Assembly: GCF_017498545.1 (NCBI RefSeq)
Contig: NZ_CP071793.1
Coordinates: forward strand, 9,666,256-9,730,255
DNA from: Sulfidibacter corallicola
GTDB taxonomy: Bacteria > Acidobacteriota > Holophagae > Acanthopleuribacterales > Acanthopleuribacteraceae
Reading direction: 5' to 3'
DNA: 64,000 bases
Every line of letters begins with the position of its first letter. Positions within the stretch are counted from its first letter, which is position 1. Shown in pieces: positions 53,203 to 61,892 of this stretch. A program made the position numbers and the translations under genes. The notes below the pieces were generated by a model that made no database searches, had not been told where the DNA came from, and saw only the letters and a list, made by a program, of their open reading frames with translations.

Positions 53203-55113
53203 TTGCGGCGAACACCCGACGATGCGGAACCGGGCCACCACACGAAACGGCTCGAAATGGAAAAATCCCGACTGGAGGCGATGATCCGAAAACTGGGTGA
53301 GGGCATCGTCCTGGTCGACGAGACCCACCGCATCGCCTTCGCCAACCCACGGTTTGCCGACATGTTGGGCGTGCCCTTCGAAAGCCTGGCCAACCACCCG
53401 ACTTTGGACACGCTTCTCCCCCGCGATCAATGGCCGTCAGCCCTGCGCGACGTCGCCCAGCCTTCCGATGATCCGCAACCGGAGGAACGCCAATTGACCC
53501 GTGTGGACGGCTCAACCTTTTGGGTCTCCATCACCGCCACGGCCTTTCGCGTTCCCGGCCAAGAATCGGTCGGGACGCTCTGTATGTTTACCGATGTGAA
53601 CGGCCGCAAACACCGCGAAGAGTACCTGGACCTGTTGATCGACATTTTCAACCGGTCGGCCGGTCCCGAGTTCTTCACCGACGTCACCCGCAAGCTGGCC
53701 AGGGCCTTCGGGGTCAGTATTTCCTTCATCACCGAATGCCTCGGCGATACCCGATCCGTGCGCACCATCGCGTTCTGGCAAAACGGCGCGCCCCAGAAAA
53801 ACCGGGTGTACGACTTGAAGGATACCGCCTGCGAGGCGGTGGTCGGCCGCAGCCCGGTCTACTACGGGTCCCTGGTTCAGCAGCTCTTCCCCAAGGATCG
53901 CGAGCTCGAGGCGGCCGGCATCGAGAGCTACGTCGGCGTGCCGCTGACCGACAGCCGGGGCACCTCGCTGGGTCATTTCGCCTTGATGGACACCCAGCCG
54001 TTCCCCAACCGAACGGCGCTGCTGGACACACTCGAAATGATCGGTACCCGCATCGCTTCCGAAATCGAACGCAACCAGACGGAAGCCCAACTGCGCCACC
54101 AAAACGAGCGGCTGAGAGAAGAGATCAAGGCGCGCCAGCGGGCCGTGTCCACGGCTAATTACTATCGCGACGAGATCACGTCCTCCTACGACGTGCACAC
54201 CATGATCGGCGAGAGCCCCGCCTTTCGCAAGGTGCTCGACAGCATTCGCCTCGTGTCGGGCACCGACGTGACGGTCCTGGTCACCGGTGAAACCGGTACC
54301 GGCAAGGAATTGGTCGCACGAGCCATTCACGAGGCCAGTCCTCGGGCTGGCAAACCGCTGATCAAGGTCAACTGTGCCGCACTCCCCCAGGAACTGATCG
54401 AGGACGAGCTGTTCGGCCACGAGAAAGGCGCCTTCACCCACGCCCAGGGCCAGCGCAAGGGCCGCTTCGAGCTGGCGGATCAGGGCACGCTGTTCCTGGA
54501 CGAAATCGGAGAACTGAGCCTGGCGGCCCAGGCCAAGCTCCTGCGCGTGCTCCAGGAAAAAGAGTTCGAACGGGTGGGTGGCAGCAAGTCGATCAAGGTC
54601 GACGTACGCCTGATCGCGGCCACCAACCGCGATTTGGCGGCCATGGTTCGCGAAGGCGGTTTCCGGGACGATCTGTTCTATCGGCTCGAGGTCTTCCCGC
54701 TGCACATTCCTCCGCTCCGGGAGCGGATGGAAGACATCGAGCCACTGGCGCACTTCTTTCTCCGGCGTTTCGCCCGCAGCCTGGGCAAGGAATTCACGGG
54801 TATCGACGAGACGTCGCTGCACATGCTGCGAAACGCCTCCTGGCCCGGGAACATCCGCGAGCTGGAAAACCTGGTTCACCGCTCGGCGATTCTCTCGCCA
54901 GGCCCGTCGCTGCAGATCGCGGTGCCGATTCGGGAGGCCCCCGAGAAGGCGTCGACCTTGGATGCGGTGGTTCGGAACCACATCGTGTCGGTGCTGAATC
55001 GCGTCGATTGGCAGGTCGAGGGCTCCGACGGCGGGGCGAGCATTTTGGGCATGAATCCCAGCACGCTGCGCTCCAAGATCAAGAAACTGGGAATCTCCCG
55101 TCCCGGTCATTGA
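53203..55113 (+). CDS. PAS-GAF sigma54-dependent activator with GAFTHA loop
   Basis: A 636-residue regulator. A PAS domain (about 20-145, GEGIVLVDETHRIAFANPRF) is followed by a GAF domain (about 155-300), a short coiled coil (QLRHQNERLREEIKARQ), an AAA+ domain with Walker A GETGTGKE, Walker B GTLFLDEIGEL and WPGNIREL, and a Fis-type helix-turn-helix (SILGMNPSTLRSKIKKLGI). The sigma54-contact loop reads GAFTHA, with His413 where Gly is usual, a variant known in some FhlA-like activators. The start is TTG 53203 with GGGAG at 7 bases. It resembles FhlA/NorR-like sensors that need no kinase. Targets unknown. Confidence 0.93.
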   Translation: MRRTPDDAEPGHHTKRLEMEKSRLEAMIRKLGEGIVLVDETHRIAFANPRFADMLGVPFESLANHPTLDTLLPRDQWPSALRDVAQPSDDPQPEERQLTRVDGSTFWVSITATAFRVPGQESVGTLCMFTDVNGRKHREEYLDLLIDIFNRSAGPEFFTDVTRKLARAFGVSISFITECLGDTRSVRTIAFWQNGAPQKNRVYDLKDTACEAVVGRSPVYYGSLVQQLFPKDRELEAAGIESYVGVPLTDSRGTSLGHFALMDTQPFPNRTALLDTLEMIGTRIASEIERNQTEAQLRHQNERLREEIKARQRAVSTANYYRDEITSSYDVHTMIGESPAFRKVLDSIRLVSGTDVTVLVTGETGTGKELVARAIHEASPRAGKPLIKVNCAALPQELIEDELFGHEKGAFTHAQGQRKGRFELADQGTLFLDEIGELSLAAQAKLLRVLQEKEFERVGGSKSIKVDVRLIAATNRDLAAMVREGGFRDDLFYRLEVFPLHIPPLRERMEDIEPLAHFFLRRFARSLGKEFTGIDETSLHMLRNASWPGNIRELENLVHRSAILSPGPSLQIAVPIREAPEKASTLDAVVRNHIVSVLNRVDWQVEGSDGGASILGMNPSTLRSKIKKLGISRPGH

Positions 55114-55189
55114 GGAAGCATCGCCCCAAAACCGCCCGCAAGCAGGCAAGCGACATCGAAACGGCGGTTCGCGGAATCATGAAGAGGGT

Positions 55190-55534
55190 TCAGGCTTCGT
55201 CCGTTTCGGCGCGCAGGCATGCCGCCCAAGTTCGCGCGTAACTTCCCAACGGGACCAGCAATCCGTACAGCTCCGCACCCAGGTCCGTCAGCTTGTACCC
55301 ATCGGCGCACCGCTCGATCAGCAAGGCCTCCCGCAACTCCTTCAACCTTCGGTTCAAAATCGTCGGGGAAATGGTTTCACAGCGGGTTTGCAGTTCCCGA
55401 AAGGTACAGGGCCCTTCGCTCAGCCTCCAGAGAATGCCCATGCCCCAGCGGCGACCCAGCAAGTCGAACAACGCCATGATCGGCGCGCCGGAACGGGATC
55501 CGCGCACCGGACGCCCCGGTGTGGGAATCGCCAT
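55190..55534 (-). CDS. HxlR-family regulator
   Basis: A 114-residue winged-helix protein. Family landmarks are ALFDLLGRRWGMGILWRL, GPCTFRELQTRCETISPTILNRRLKEL, and the wing GYKLTDLGAEL. The start ATG 55534 has AAGGAGG 6 bases upstream. It is divergent from a DMT permease. The gap holds two copies of GCTACA-N5-TGTAGC that probably serve as its operators and control both genes. Such regulators often respond to electrophiles or drugs. Confidence 0.93.
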   Translation of the reverse strand: MAIPTPGRPVRGSRSGAPIMALFDLLGRRWGMGILWRLSEGPCTFRELQTRCETISPTILNRRLKELREALLIERCADGYKLTDLGAELYGLLVPLGSYARTWAACLRAETDEA

Positions 55535-55554
55535 GTTTTCCTCCTTTACCCATT

Positions 55555-55594
55555 GCTACATTTAATGTAGCATAGCCGCTACAAGAAGTGTAGC
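55555..55594. promoter_or_regulatory. twin operators GCTACA-N5-TGTAGC
   Basis: Perfect inverted repeats lie at 55555-55571 and 55578-55594, with centres 23 bases apart, about two helical turns. They sit between the HxlR-type gene and the DMT permease gene. Confidence 0.8.
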
Positions 55595-55613
55595 ACGCCT
55601 TCGGGAGGAGTCG

Positions 55614-56531
55614 GTGGACCAATCAGATCATCAACCACGGGTGGCGGCCGGCGTGGCTTTCGGCTTGACGACCGCCGCCATTTGGGGCGCCTGGCCGGTA
55701 CTTTCCGGCTTTTCCATCGCTCGGGTTCTCAACGCCTATGACATTGCCGCCCTCCGCTTCGGGATTTCCGGCCTGCTTTTGGTTCCCTACTTGTGGCGCC
55801 ACAAGTCGCCAGGCGTGGCACCCATCCACCTGGCGGCCATGGTCTGTGGTGCCGGCGCGCCCTACGTCCTGGCCTGCGTCTGGGGGCTCGGTCTGGCGCC
55901 GGCCGGTCATTTCGGCGTCATCACGCCGAGTTGCATGTTGACCTTTTCCAGCCTCGCGGCCTGGCTTCTGATGGGCGACCGCCCCACCCGTGTCCGCATT
56001 CTCGGGTGGTTGGCCATCCTGCTGGGCGTGGTCATGGTCGGGCTTCGCGGATTGACCAGCGGGGAGCCCTCGATGTGGCTCGGCGACCTGATCTTCATGG
56101 TCTGCGGCATGTGTTGGGCAACCTATACCGTCACCTTCAAAGCCTGTGGACTCAAGCCCCTGCATGCAACGGCGCTGGTCAGTGTGATTTCGATGGTGAT
56201 CTACCTGCCCTTTTATTTCGGGCTGGGCTTGGGCAACCTGGGTCGGGCCCCCATCGAGGAAGTGATGGCCCAAGGCGTGTTTCAAGGCGTGTTGTCCGCC
56301 ATCGTGGCGTTGGTGTGTTACAACAAGGCGGTTTCGATCCTGGGCGTCAGTCGCGGTTCCGTGTTCGGGGCCTTGGTCCCCGCCATCGCCCTGCTGTTGG
56401 CGATTCCCGTCCTCGGTGAGATCCCCAATGTGATCGAGGTCTCGGGCCTGGTTCTGGTCTCCGTGGGCATGGTGCTGGTCTTGGGGCTGGTGCCGCGTTT
56501 TCTCACGGCTCGTCGCAGTCCTGCCGGATAG
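55614..56531 (+). CDS. EamA/DMT-family permease
   Basis: A 305-residue inner-membrane transporter with ten segments in two EamA repeats, the first starting FGLTTAAIWGAWPVLSGFSI and the second WLGDLIFMVCGMCWATYTV. Motifs such as ALRFGISGLLLVPYLW and the C-terminal GEIPNVIEVSGLVLVSVGM are typical of metabolite or drug exporters. GTG 55614 has GGGAGGAG upstream. It is probably repressed by the divergent HxlR-type protein. Substrate unknown. Confidence 0.93.
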   Translation: MDQSDHQPRVAAGVAFGLTTAAIWGAWPVLSGFSIARVLNAYDIAALRFGISGLLLVPYLWRHKSPGVAPIHLAAMVCGAGAPYVLACVWGLGLAPAGHFGVITPSCMLTFSSLAAWLLMGDRPTRVRILGWLAILLGVVMVGLRGLTSGEPSMWLGDLIFMVCGMCWATYTVTFKACGLKPLHATALVSVISMVIYLPFYFGLGLGNLGRAPIEEVMAQGVFQGVLSAIVALVCYNKAVSILGVSRGSVFGALVPAIALLLAIPVLGEIPNVIEVSGLVLVSVGMVLVLGLVPRFLTARRSPAG

Positions 56532-56951
56532 GCGGCACGCGACACGCGCCAATCCTGCGGAGGAAAAAGTACCGGGATGACGTCTTTTGGAACCCTTCCC
56601 GGAATCCGCCTGGCCCGGTGATCGGCGATTTCAGGTGTGGATCCACTGGGTACGGTCAGGGGCTCGGGTTAGCGACCACTCCGCTCGAGGACTTACCCCA
56701 GAACTCGGTGCGTGGGTATCCCAGCCGAAATCGCCAAGTAGGTGAATGTGCCTTTCAAGACCCCGCCGTGAAATAAAACGGGCCCGCCGCGCTATATCGC
56801 GGATCCGGCAGCCAACCTGGTCAACAAACGCTGAAGAAATAACCTAACCAACTTCGTTAAAACGGGTTACATACGCTCTATCACACTGGTATCTCCCTTG
56901 CTCAACGGACGCGAGGCGAAGGAACTTCACCAAATTTTTTGGGAGATACAC
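56532..56951. other. intergenic region upstream of the cytochrome P460 gene
   Basis: No gene or clear terminator was seen. AT-rich sequence near 56830-56890 (TAACCTAACCAACTTCGTTA and following) probably contains the promoter. Confidence 0.4.
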
Positions 56952-57497
56952 ATGAGATCGATTCTTCTGGCCACGGTCATCCTGACCATGACGGCCATGG
57001 CGCCCCATGCCGATCTATCCGATCGAACCTACGACACCTGGGTGACCGACCGAGGCGAAATCTCACTGCCTCGGGATTTCCGCAAGGATTTCGCCCATCT
57101 GGGAAGCTGGTTCGTTCCCGAAGGTGACGCCTCGGGTTTTCACGACGTCTACACCCAACCCGAAGCCGTGGCCCACTACCGCAAGACGGGCACCTTTCCC
57201 GACGGTGCCGTCATCGTCAAGGAATTGCGGGCCAACTCCGGCAAACCCATGACCACCGGCCATCCGGAATGGGCCAACGATACGCTGAAGCAGTGGTTCG
57301 TGATGGTCAAGGACGGGAAGAACCGTTTTCCTGGCAACGCGAGCTGGGGCGACGGCTGGGGTTGGGCCCTGTTTCAGCCAGGCAAGAAGGGAAACCAATC
57401 CACCAATTACAAAAGCGATTGCCTCGGCTGCCACATCCCGGCAAAGGCCACGGATTGGATTTACGTAGAGGGCTACCCCACCCTTTCGGGCAACTGA
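56952..57497 (+). CDS. cytochrome P460-family haem protein
   Basis: A 181-residue exported protein with signal peptide RSILLATVILTMTAMAPHA and a single C-terminal haem site CLGCH (Cys157, Cys160, His161). The order GSWFVPEGDASGFHDVYTQP, GTFPDGAVIVKEL, WFVMVKDGKNRFPGN, WGDGWGWALF and the final CLGCHIPAKATDWIYVEGYPTL is that of the P460 family, whose characterised members oxidise hydroxylamine or detoxify NO. The Lys that cross-links the haem in true P460 could not be assigned with certainty. ATG 56952 has GGGAG 6 bases upstream. A SnoaL-like gene follows by 109 bases. Confidence 0.88.
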   Translation: MRSILLATVILTMTAMAPHADLSDRTYDTWVTDRGEISLPRDFRKDFAHLGSWFVPEGDASGFHDVYTQPEAVAHYRKTGTFPDGAVIVKELRANSGKPMTTGHPEWANDTLKQWFVMVKDGKNRFPGNASWGDGWGWALFQPGKKGNQSTNYKSDCLGCHIPAKATDWIYVEGYPTLSGN

Positions 57498-57606
57498 TCG
57501 GCGCGACTCGGACCCACGAAGGGCCTGATCGACCACCAACCCGGGCCGCGTTCCTGCACCGTCAGGGACGCATCCCGAAGCGCATATCACATTTTAGGAG
57601 AGGATC

Positions 57607-58008
57607 ATGACAGTACAGACCCAAGAGACCCAAGTTCGCGACATCGCCCAACTGCACGAGCAATTGATCGATTACTTGAAGCAAGGCAAATTTGCCGAAG
57701 GCATCGAGGACTTCTACGCCCACGACGTGGTCGCCCAAGAGAACGGGAACCCCAGTCGCACGGGACGGGACGCCTTGGCCGCGGCCGAAAAGGAGTACCT
57801 GGCCGGCGTAACCCGCTACGACGGGATCGAGGTCTTCAACAAGCTGGTGCGCGACGATGGGGACGGCAATGGGCTGGTCATCTACGAATGCGCCATGAAG
57901 TGGCACCACCGTGATGGCGGCGAGGTCCACGTCCAGCAGGCGGTGGTCGAACACTGGCGCGACGCCAAGATTCAAAACATTCGGTTCTACGGCACCTTCA
58001 TTCCCTGA
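57607..58008 (+). CDS. SnoaL-like (NTF2-fold) protein
   Basis: A 133-residue cytosolic protein with the cone-shaped NTF2/SnoaL architecture. An initial helix (IAQLHEQLIDYLKQGKFAEGI) is followed by EDFYAHDVVAQENGNPSRTGRDAL and strands ending VHVQQAVVEHWRDAKIQNIRFYGT. Members range from polyketide cyclases to stress-related proteins; no catalytic residue can be assigned. AGGAGAGG precedes the ATG. It probably shares a transcript with the P460 gene and ends at a terminator. Confidence 0.85.
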   Translation: MTVQTQETQVRDIAQLHEQLIDYLKQGKFAEGIEDFYAHDVVAQENGNPSRTGRDALAAAEKEYLAGVTRYDGIEVFNKLVRDDGDGNGLVIYECAMKWHHRDGGEVHVQQAVVEHWRDAKIQNIRFYGTFIP

Positions 58009-58030
58009 TTCGGCGTTTGAATTCACTTCG

Positions 58031-58057
58031 GGGCGCGGTCAATCCGCGCCCTTTTTT
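58031..58057 (+). terminator. Rho-independent terminator
   Basis: GGGCGCGG pairs with CCGCGCCC around TCAAT, followed by six T. It ends the P460/SnoaL transcript. Confidence 0.9.
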
Positions 58058-58079
58058 ATGACGCAGGACCTTTCGATCG

Positions 58080-58298
58080 CTTCGACTGGTTGAGTAGGCG
58101 GGCTCGCCGCCTATGCTAGGTCGGCAGGCCTTACCGGCTCTGCCCAACGCCCCTCTCCCGATGCGGGAACTGTGGGCTTTACGGCTTCGTTGGCGCGCGG
58201 CCAGGGGGGTGACTGGCTTCGCTCTTTTTCGTAAGTTATTGTTGTTGCTTGGCTTGCTTCGATTGGTCGGCCCAGCGGGCCAACCTCCTTTCCGGGTC
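58080..58298. repeat. dispersed GC-hairpin repeat, copy 7, truncated by IS66 sequence
   Basis: It contains CCTTACCGGCTCTGCCCAAC, GCCCCTCTCCCGATGCGGGA, CTTCGATTGGTCGGCCCAGC with GGGCCAACCT, then stops where the IS66 reading frame begins near 58299. Confidence 0.75.
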
Positions 58299-58840
58299 CC
58301 TGCCGCAAGATCCTCGCATGGATCGCCGAGGTGTACCGCGTCGAGGAAGAGGCTCGCGTTCAAAGCATGGACGATCAGGCACGCCTGCACCACCATCAAG
58401 CCTACAGCACGGTCCCGATGAACACCCTGTTCGCCTATCTGACAACGCTCCTGTCGGAGCGGAGGGTGGAGCCTGCCAATGGCTTGGGTAAGGCTGCGAT
58501 CTACATCCTCAAGCGCAAGGAGTCGCTTACGCGTCTCCTGAACGTCCCCGGTGTGCCGCTGGATTCCAACGCCGTCGAGCGGGCCCTCAAGTGTGCCGTC
58601 GTCATTCGCAAAAACTCCCTGTTCTACCACAACGAAGTCAGTGCCTATCGGGCCGGGACGCTCATGACCCTCGCCGGTTCCTGTGTCGCTGTCGGCCGCG
58701 ATCCCATCTCGTGCATGACCGCTTTGGTAGAGAACCGCAATGCCGTCGCCACGGCACCCGAGGACTGGCTCCCCTGGCGCCTGCCCGCCGCTCAGCTCGA
58801 AACGCTCGGTTGCTGGACCCGGCGCCATTCCGGCGCATAG
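58299..58840 (+). pseudogene. IS66 transposase (TnpC) C-terminal remnant
   Basis: An open frame encodes about 180 residues matching only the end of IS66 transposases. From RKILAWIAEVYRVEEEARV it runs through ILKRKESLTRLLNVPGVPLD, then SNAVERALKCAVVIRKNSLFY with the final DDE-type Glu, and the IS66 C-terminal domain (GTLMTLAGSCVAVGRDP). The two catalytic Asp and the N-terminal half are missing, and the 5' side is dispersed-repeat sequence. It differs clearly from the intact IS66 copy at 59248, so it comes from another element. Confidence 0.85.
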
Positions 58841-58998
58841 CCGGCCGGCCGGGGATCGCCGTGGTAGAGCAACACCTGGAGATCGCGCGCCGAAACCTGC
58901 CCGCCACCTTCAACCGGCCACCATTTCAGTTTCCCACGCGAAGGACGCCTGTAGCACAGCCAGAATCCGGTGCCGTCATATAATGTTGAGCTCAACAT
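58792..58998 (-). pseudogene. IS66 TnpB (Orf2) fragment, minus strand
   Basis: It encodes MLSSTLYDGTGFWLCYRRPS, RGKLKWWPVEGG and ARDLQVLLYHGD, the C-terminal part of IS66 TnpB (the family pattern is W-DGTG-CL-YKRL-RG-F-WP). The N-terminal two thirds are absent. It starts inside a palindrome that it shares with the plus-strand TnpB fragment, and it overlaps the end of the TnpC remnant. Confidence 0.75.
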
Positions 58999-59016
58999 TA
59001 TACGATGGAACCGGGC
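58969..59016. repeat. 48-bp palindrome joining two TnpB fragments head to head
   Basis: The centre is ATAATGTTGAGCTCAACATTAT, extended outward by an imperfect match (CCGGTGCCGTC on the left, GATGGAACCGG on the right). The first residues MLSSTLYDGTG of both TnpB frames are encoded by its arms. Confidence 0.85.
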
Positions 59017-59204
59017 TGTGTCTTCTCTACAAGCGTCTGGAAACGGGACAGTTCACGAATCTTTGGGATCCCGATCAGCCGCAGCGACTCTCGACGATGG
59101 AGTTGAGATTGTTAATCGAGGGAGCAGAACTCAAAGGGAAGTTGCCATTGACGCCGCCGGAGTTTGAGATATTGAAAAAATGTGAATTAATGGATATTGC
59201 ATGA
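58983..59204 (+). pseudogene. IS66 TnpB (Orf2) fragment, plus strand
   Basis: It is a 73-residue frame beginning MLSSTLYDGTGLCLLYKRLE, followed by TGQFTNLWDPDQ and STMELRLLIEGAELKGK. It matches only the C-terminal part of IS66 TnpB, truncated at the same point as the minus-strand fragment. It lies 43 bases before the intact transposase gene and in the expected order (tnpB then tnpC), so it probably belongs to that element. Confidence 0.75.
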
Positions 59205-59247
59205 TTTACCTATTTTAATGAATTCGATCATGCGGTAGTATTGCCTC

Positions 59248-60798
59248 ATGATCAAAGAGGACGTTCTCGACTTTGTCGCCAAACAACCCGAACTCGCCAA
59301 GAAAGTGGTGCGCAGCCTCGAATCCGAGGTGGTTCGCCTGCAAAAGAAGTTGGCCAAGGCCACCGGCTACGACGGGGAAACCGGTCTTCTGGAAGAGGTC
59401 GCCGAGTGGTTGGTGGCGCGGGAACATGAGAACGAAATCCTGAAGGATAAGCTGTACGGCCGTTCCGCCGAGCCCCATCCCCATTCCGATAGTGCCGACC
59501 CTTCGCCCAAAGCTAAGTCGCCTTCCAAAAGGTCGCGCAAAAAGCCCCCAAATTCCGGTCGCCGTAAACACAGCGACGAGCTCCCTGTCGAAACCGAAGA
59601 TTACACGCTGTCCAGCAGCCCTTGCGACCATCCCGCAGAGGCACCTGCCGACAGCCCTTGCCCTTGCGGATGTGCGCAACCCTTGAAACCCATGGGTCAG
59701 GCCGAAGTGACCTATCAGCTCGATTACAAACCCGCCCAATTCATCGTTCGCCGAGTGCGCCGCTGGAAGTACAGCGGGCCTTGCGGCACCATCCTCACCG
59801 CGCCGGGCCGCACCACCCTGGTCGACAAGGGTCCATACGGAATCGACCTTGCCGCCGAGATCTGCGTCCGCAAATATCATGATCACATGCCGTTCGAGCG
59901 ACTCGCTCGGGCTTTTGCCCGCGATGGGTTCGCCATAGCGACCAGTACCATGTGGAACCAGTCGCGGCATGTCGCCGACGTGCTGAGCGACGTCTATGAG
60001 GCGATTCGTCGCGACATCGAGTCAGGATTCTTGAGGCATGCAGACGAAACGCGATGGCGGATCATCGAAGGGGTCGACAACAAGACCCAATACGTCTGGC
60101 TGTTCCGCAATCAGAACCACGCGTTTTTCACGGTCGAGGACACGCGCTCCGGCGAGGTGCCACGGCGCGTCATGGGCGGTGCCGCCGGGGCTCTGGTCGC
60201 CGATGATTATGCGGGGTACAACGCATTGGTTTTCGAAAACGAACTCCTGCGTGTACAGTGCTGCGCGCATACACGCCGGCGCTTTTATGACATCCGCGAA
60301 TACTACCCGGCTGTCGAGATCTTCTTGGATCTGGTTGCCGATCTATACCGCCTGGATCGCGCGTTTCGCGCTGGAGCCCTTCAGACGGCCAAGCAACGTC
60401 GGCGTCTTTGCGAACCCATCATCAAAGCCATCGATGCGTGGCGAAAAAGCCAGACCTGCCTGCCGAAATCCAAAATGGGCCAGGCCCTGGCCTACATGAA
60501 CGACAACTGGAACGGGCTGACGGCATTTCTGGATGATCCGGAATTGCCGCTGGATAACAATCCCGCCGAAAACGCCCTACGCCAGATCGTACTGGGTAGA
60601 AAGAACTTCATGTTCAACCGCTCGAAAGAGGTTGCGCGTGTGACAGCGATTCTGTACACCATTTGCGTTTCGTGCGCGATATGCGGGGTCAACCCCAAAG
60701 GCTATATCCGAGAGACCGTGTTGCGGATTCGCAACTGCCGTGGCTTCCAGCTTCCCATAGAGTTTGCCAATCAACGCGAACACTGCGACCTCATCTAA
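59248..60798 (+). mobile_element. tnpC: IS66-family transposase (TnpC), intact
   Basis: A 516-residue transposase. An N-terminal leucine-rich coiled coil (VVRSLESEVVRLQKKLAKA, then EHENEILKDKLYGR) is followed by a Cys-rich zinc-ribbon-like motif (CPCGCAQPL), and the DDE domain. The catalytic residues are visible as the Asp in LRHADETRWR, the Asp pair in GALVADDYAGY and the Glu in NNPAENALRQIVLGRKN. A C-terminal IS66 domain ends the protein. It appears functional, but no full tnpA or tnpB accompanies it in the window, so autonomous movement is doubtful. Terminal inverted repeats were not identified with confidence. Confidence 0.93.
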
Positions 60799-61253
60799 GC
60801 AAATCCGATCGCCGCGTCCAGTTCCGCTACCTTACCATCGACGACCTCGTCTCGCGGAGACGTGGTCAATGGTGGGTTTACGATTATTTTGATCAGAGCC
60901 AGCCTGGATATCCGCCAGTCTCGGGGTGCAACAGCTAGTCATCGCCATTGTTTCGGGAGGGTCTGTCAGGAAGCTCAAATTAATGGTCAAAGCCTCTCGC
61001 GATACGTTTGTCTAAATTCTTTGACGGAGTTTTTTGTTCGGTCACTCCTGGTGGTAAATGGTCGTGCGGGCGGTTGCGGTGACGTTTCGAATACTCGGTC
61101 GTTAAATTGGAGTCTCAAAAAAAACGGTTGAGATTTTGGAGGCGTAATTCAGATAATCATTTTTTTGTAAAATGGCTAATTGATCACTAGGGTATCTATT
61201 TTTGTTGTGTTTAATAGAGATGGTTAGTTAAGTAGGTCCGTGTAGTATGTGAG
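60799..61253. other. AT-rich spacer between IS66 and the HEPN nuclease gene
   Basis: Base composition drops sharply after about 61000. No gene was recognised. One end of the IS66 element probably lies here. T-rich stretches downstream of the HEPN stop codon could act in termination, but no clear hairpin was found. Confidence 0.4.
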
Positions 61254-61892
61254 CTAGGGTGATAGAAAGCTGTCTGTTGCTATTGCGTTGCGAATTAAAT
61301 TATCAAAGCTGTTTAAGCACATTTTGGTATTTTGGTATATTTCATCAAGGTAGTCTGGATTCATGTCTATTCTTTCTCCATGGGCGATTTTGTTTCTGTT
61401 CCCAAGCAGAACTTCGTTAATAAAAATTCTCTTGGTCTCTAAAGCGTTAGGGTCAACACCGATTACGCATGAAATATCTTGGAGAACTTCAAAGGATAAG
61501 TTTGATTTAGTGTCAATGATATCTGGGCTAAGAGAGAACTTGCACTGCGACGAAGTGCTAAGGTCTTGGTTGATCAAATGAGCCCTTTGTTCTAGGTTAA
61601 TCGAAGTATTTTTTAATATATGTAGGATGTGTGCCGTTTTTATTTCTTCCGAGACCTTGGCAATCCTCAGTGACTTATTCGTTAGGTATGTTAAAAAATA
61701 ACGAGAGCCATCTTTTACATATCCTTCCCAGTGGGCGTAGAAACATAAAACTGCTGCTCTTGCATGGTAATAACCATGGATACTTGGGTGGCTCTTGGGA
61801 ACAAGCTGACAAAAAAAAGACATCTCCTTTTTTCGCCAAGAATAACTTGTGTCAAGTTTTTTAATAAGCTCTTCTTTACTGCGGATTTTCAC
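61254..61892 (-). CDS. MAE_28990-type HEPN nuclease-like protein
   Basis: A 212-residue helical protein. The motif LLGNRNKIAHGERI contains R166-x4-H171, the HEPN ribonuclease signature, near the end of the core. The early WRKKEMSFFCQLV and HARAAVLCFYAHWEGYVKDGSRYFLTYL segments are typical of the MAE_28990/MAE_18760 branch of RiboL-PSP-HEPN proteins. Such enzymes cleave RNA and act as toxins or antiviral effectors. The start is GTG 61892, with GAGG 9 bases upstream. It overlaps the DUF262 gene by 17 bases, so the pair is coupled. Composition is far more AT-rich than the rest of the window, a sign of horizontal acquisition. Confidence 0.8.
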   Translation of the reverse strand: MKIRSKEELIKKLDTSYSWRKKEMSFFCQLVPKSHPSIHGYYHARAAVLCFYAHWEGYVKDGSRYFLTYLTNKSLRIAKVSEEIKTAHILHILKNTSINLEQRAHLINQDLSTSSQCKFSLSPDIIDTKSNLSFEVLQDISCVIGVDPNALETKRIFINEVLLGNRNKIAHGERIDMNPDYLDEIYQNTKMCLNSFDNLIRNAIATDSFLSP

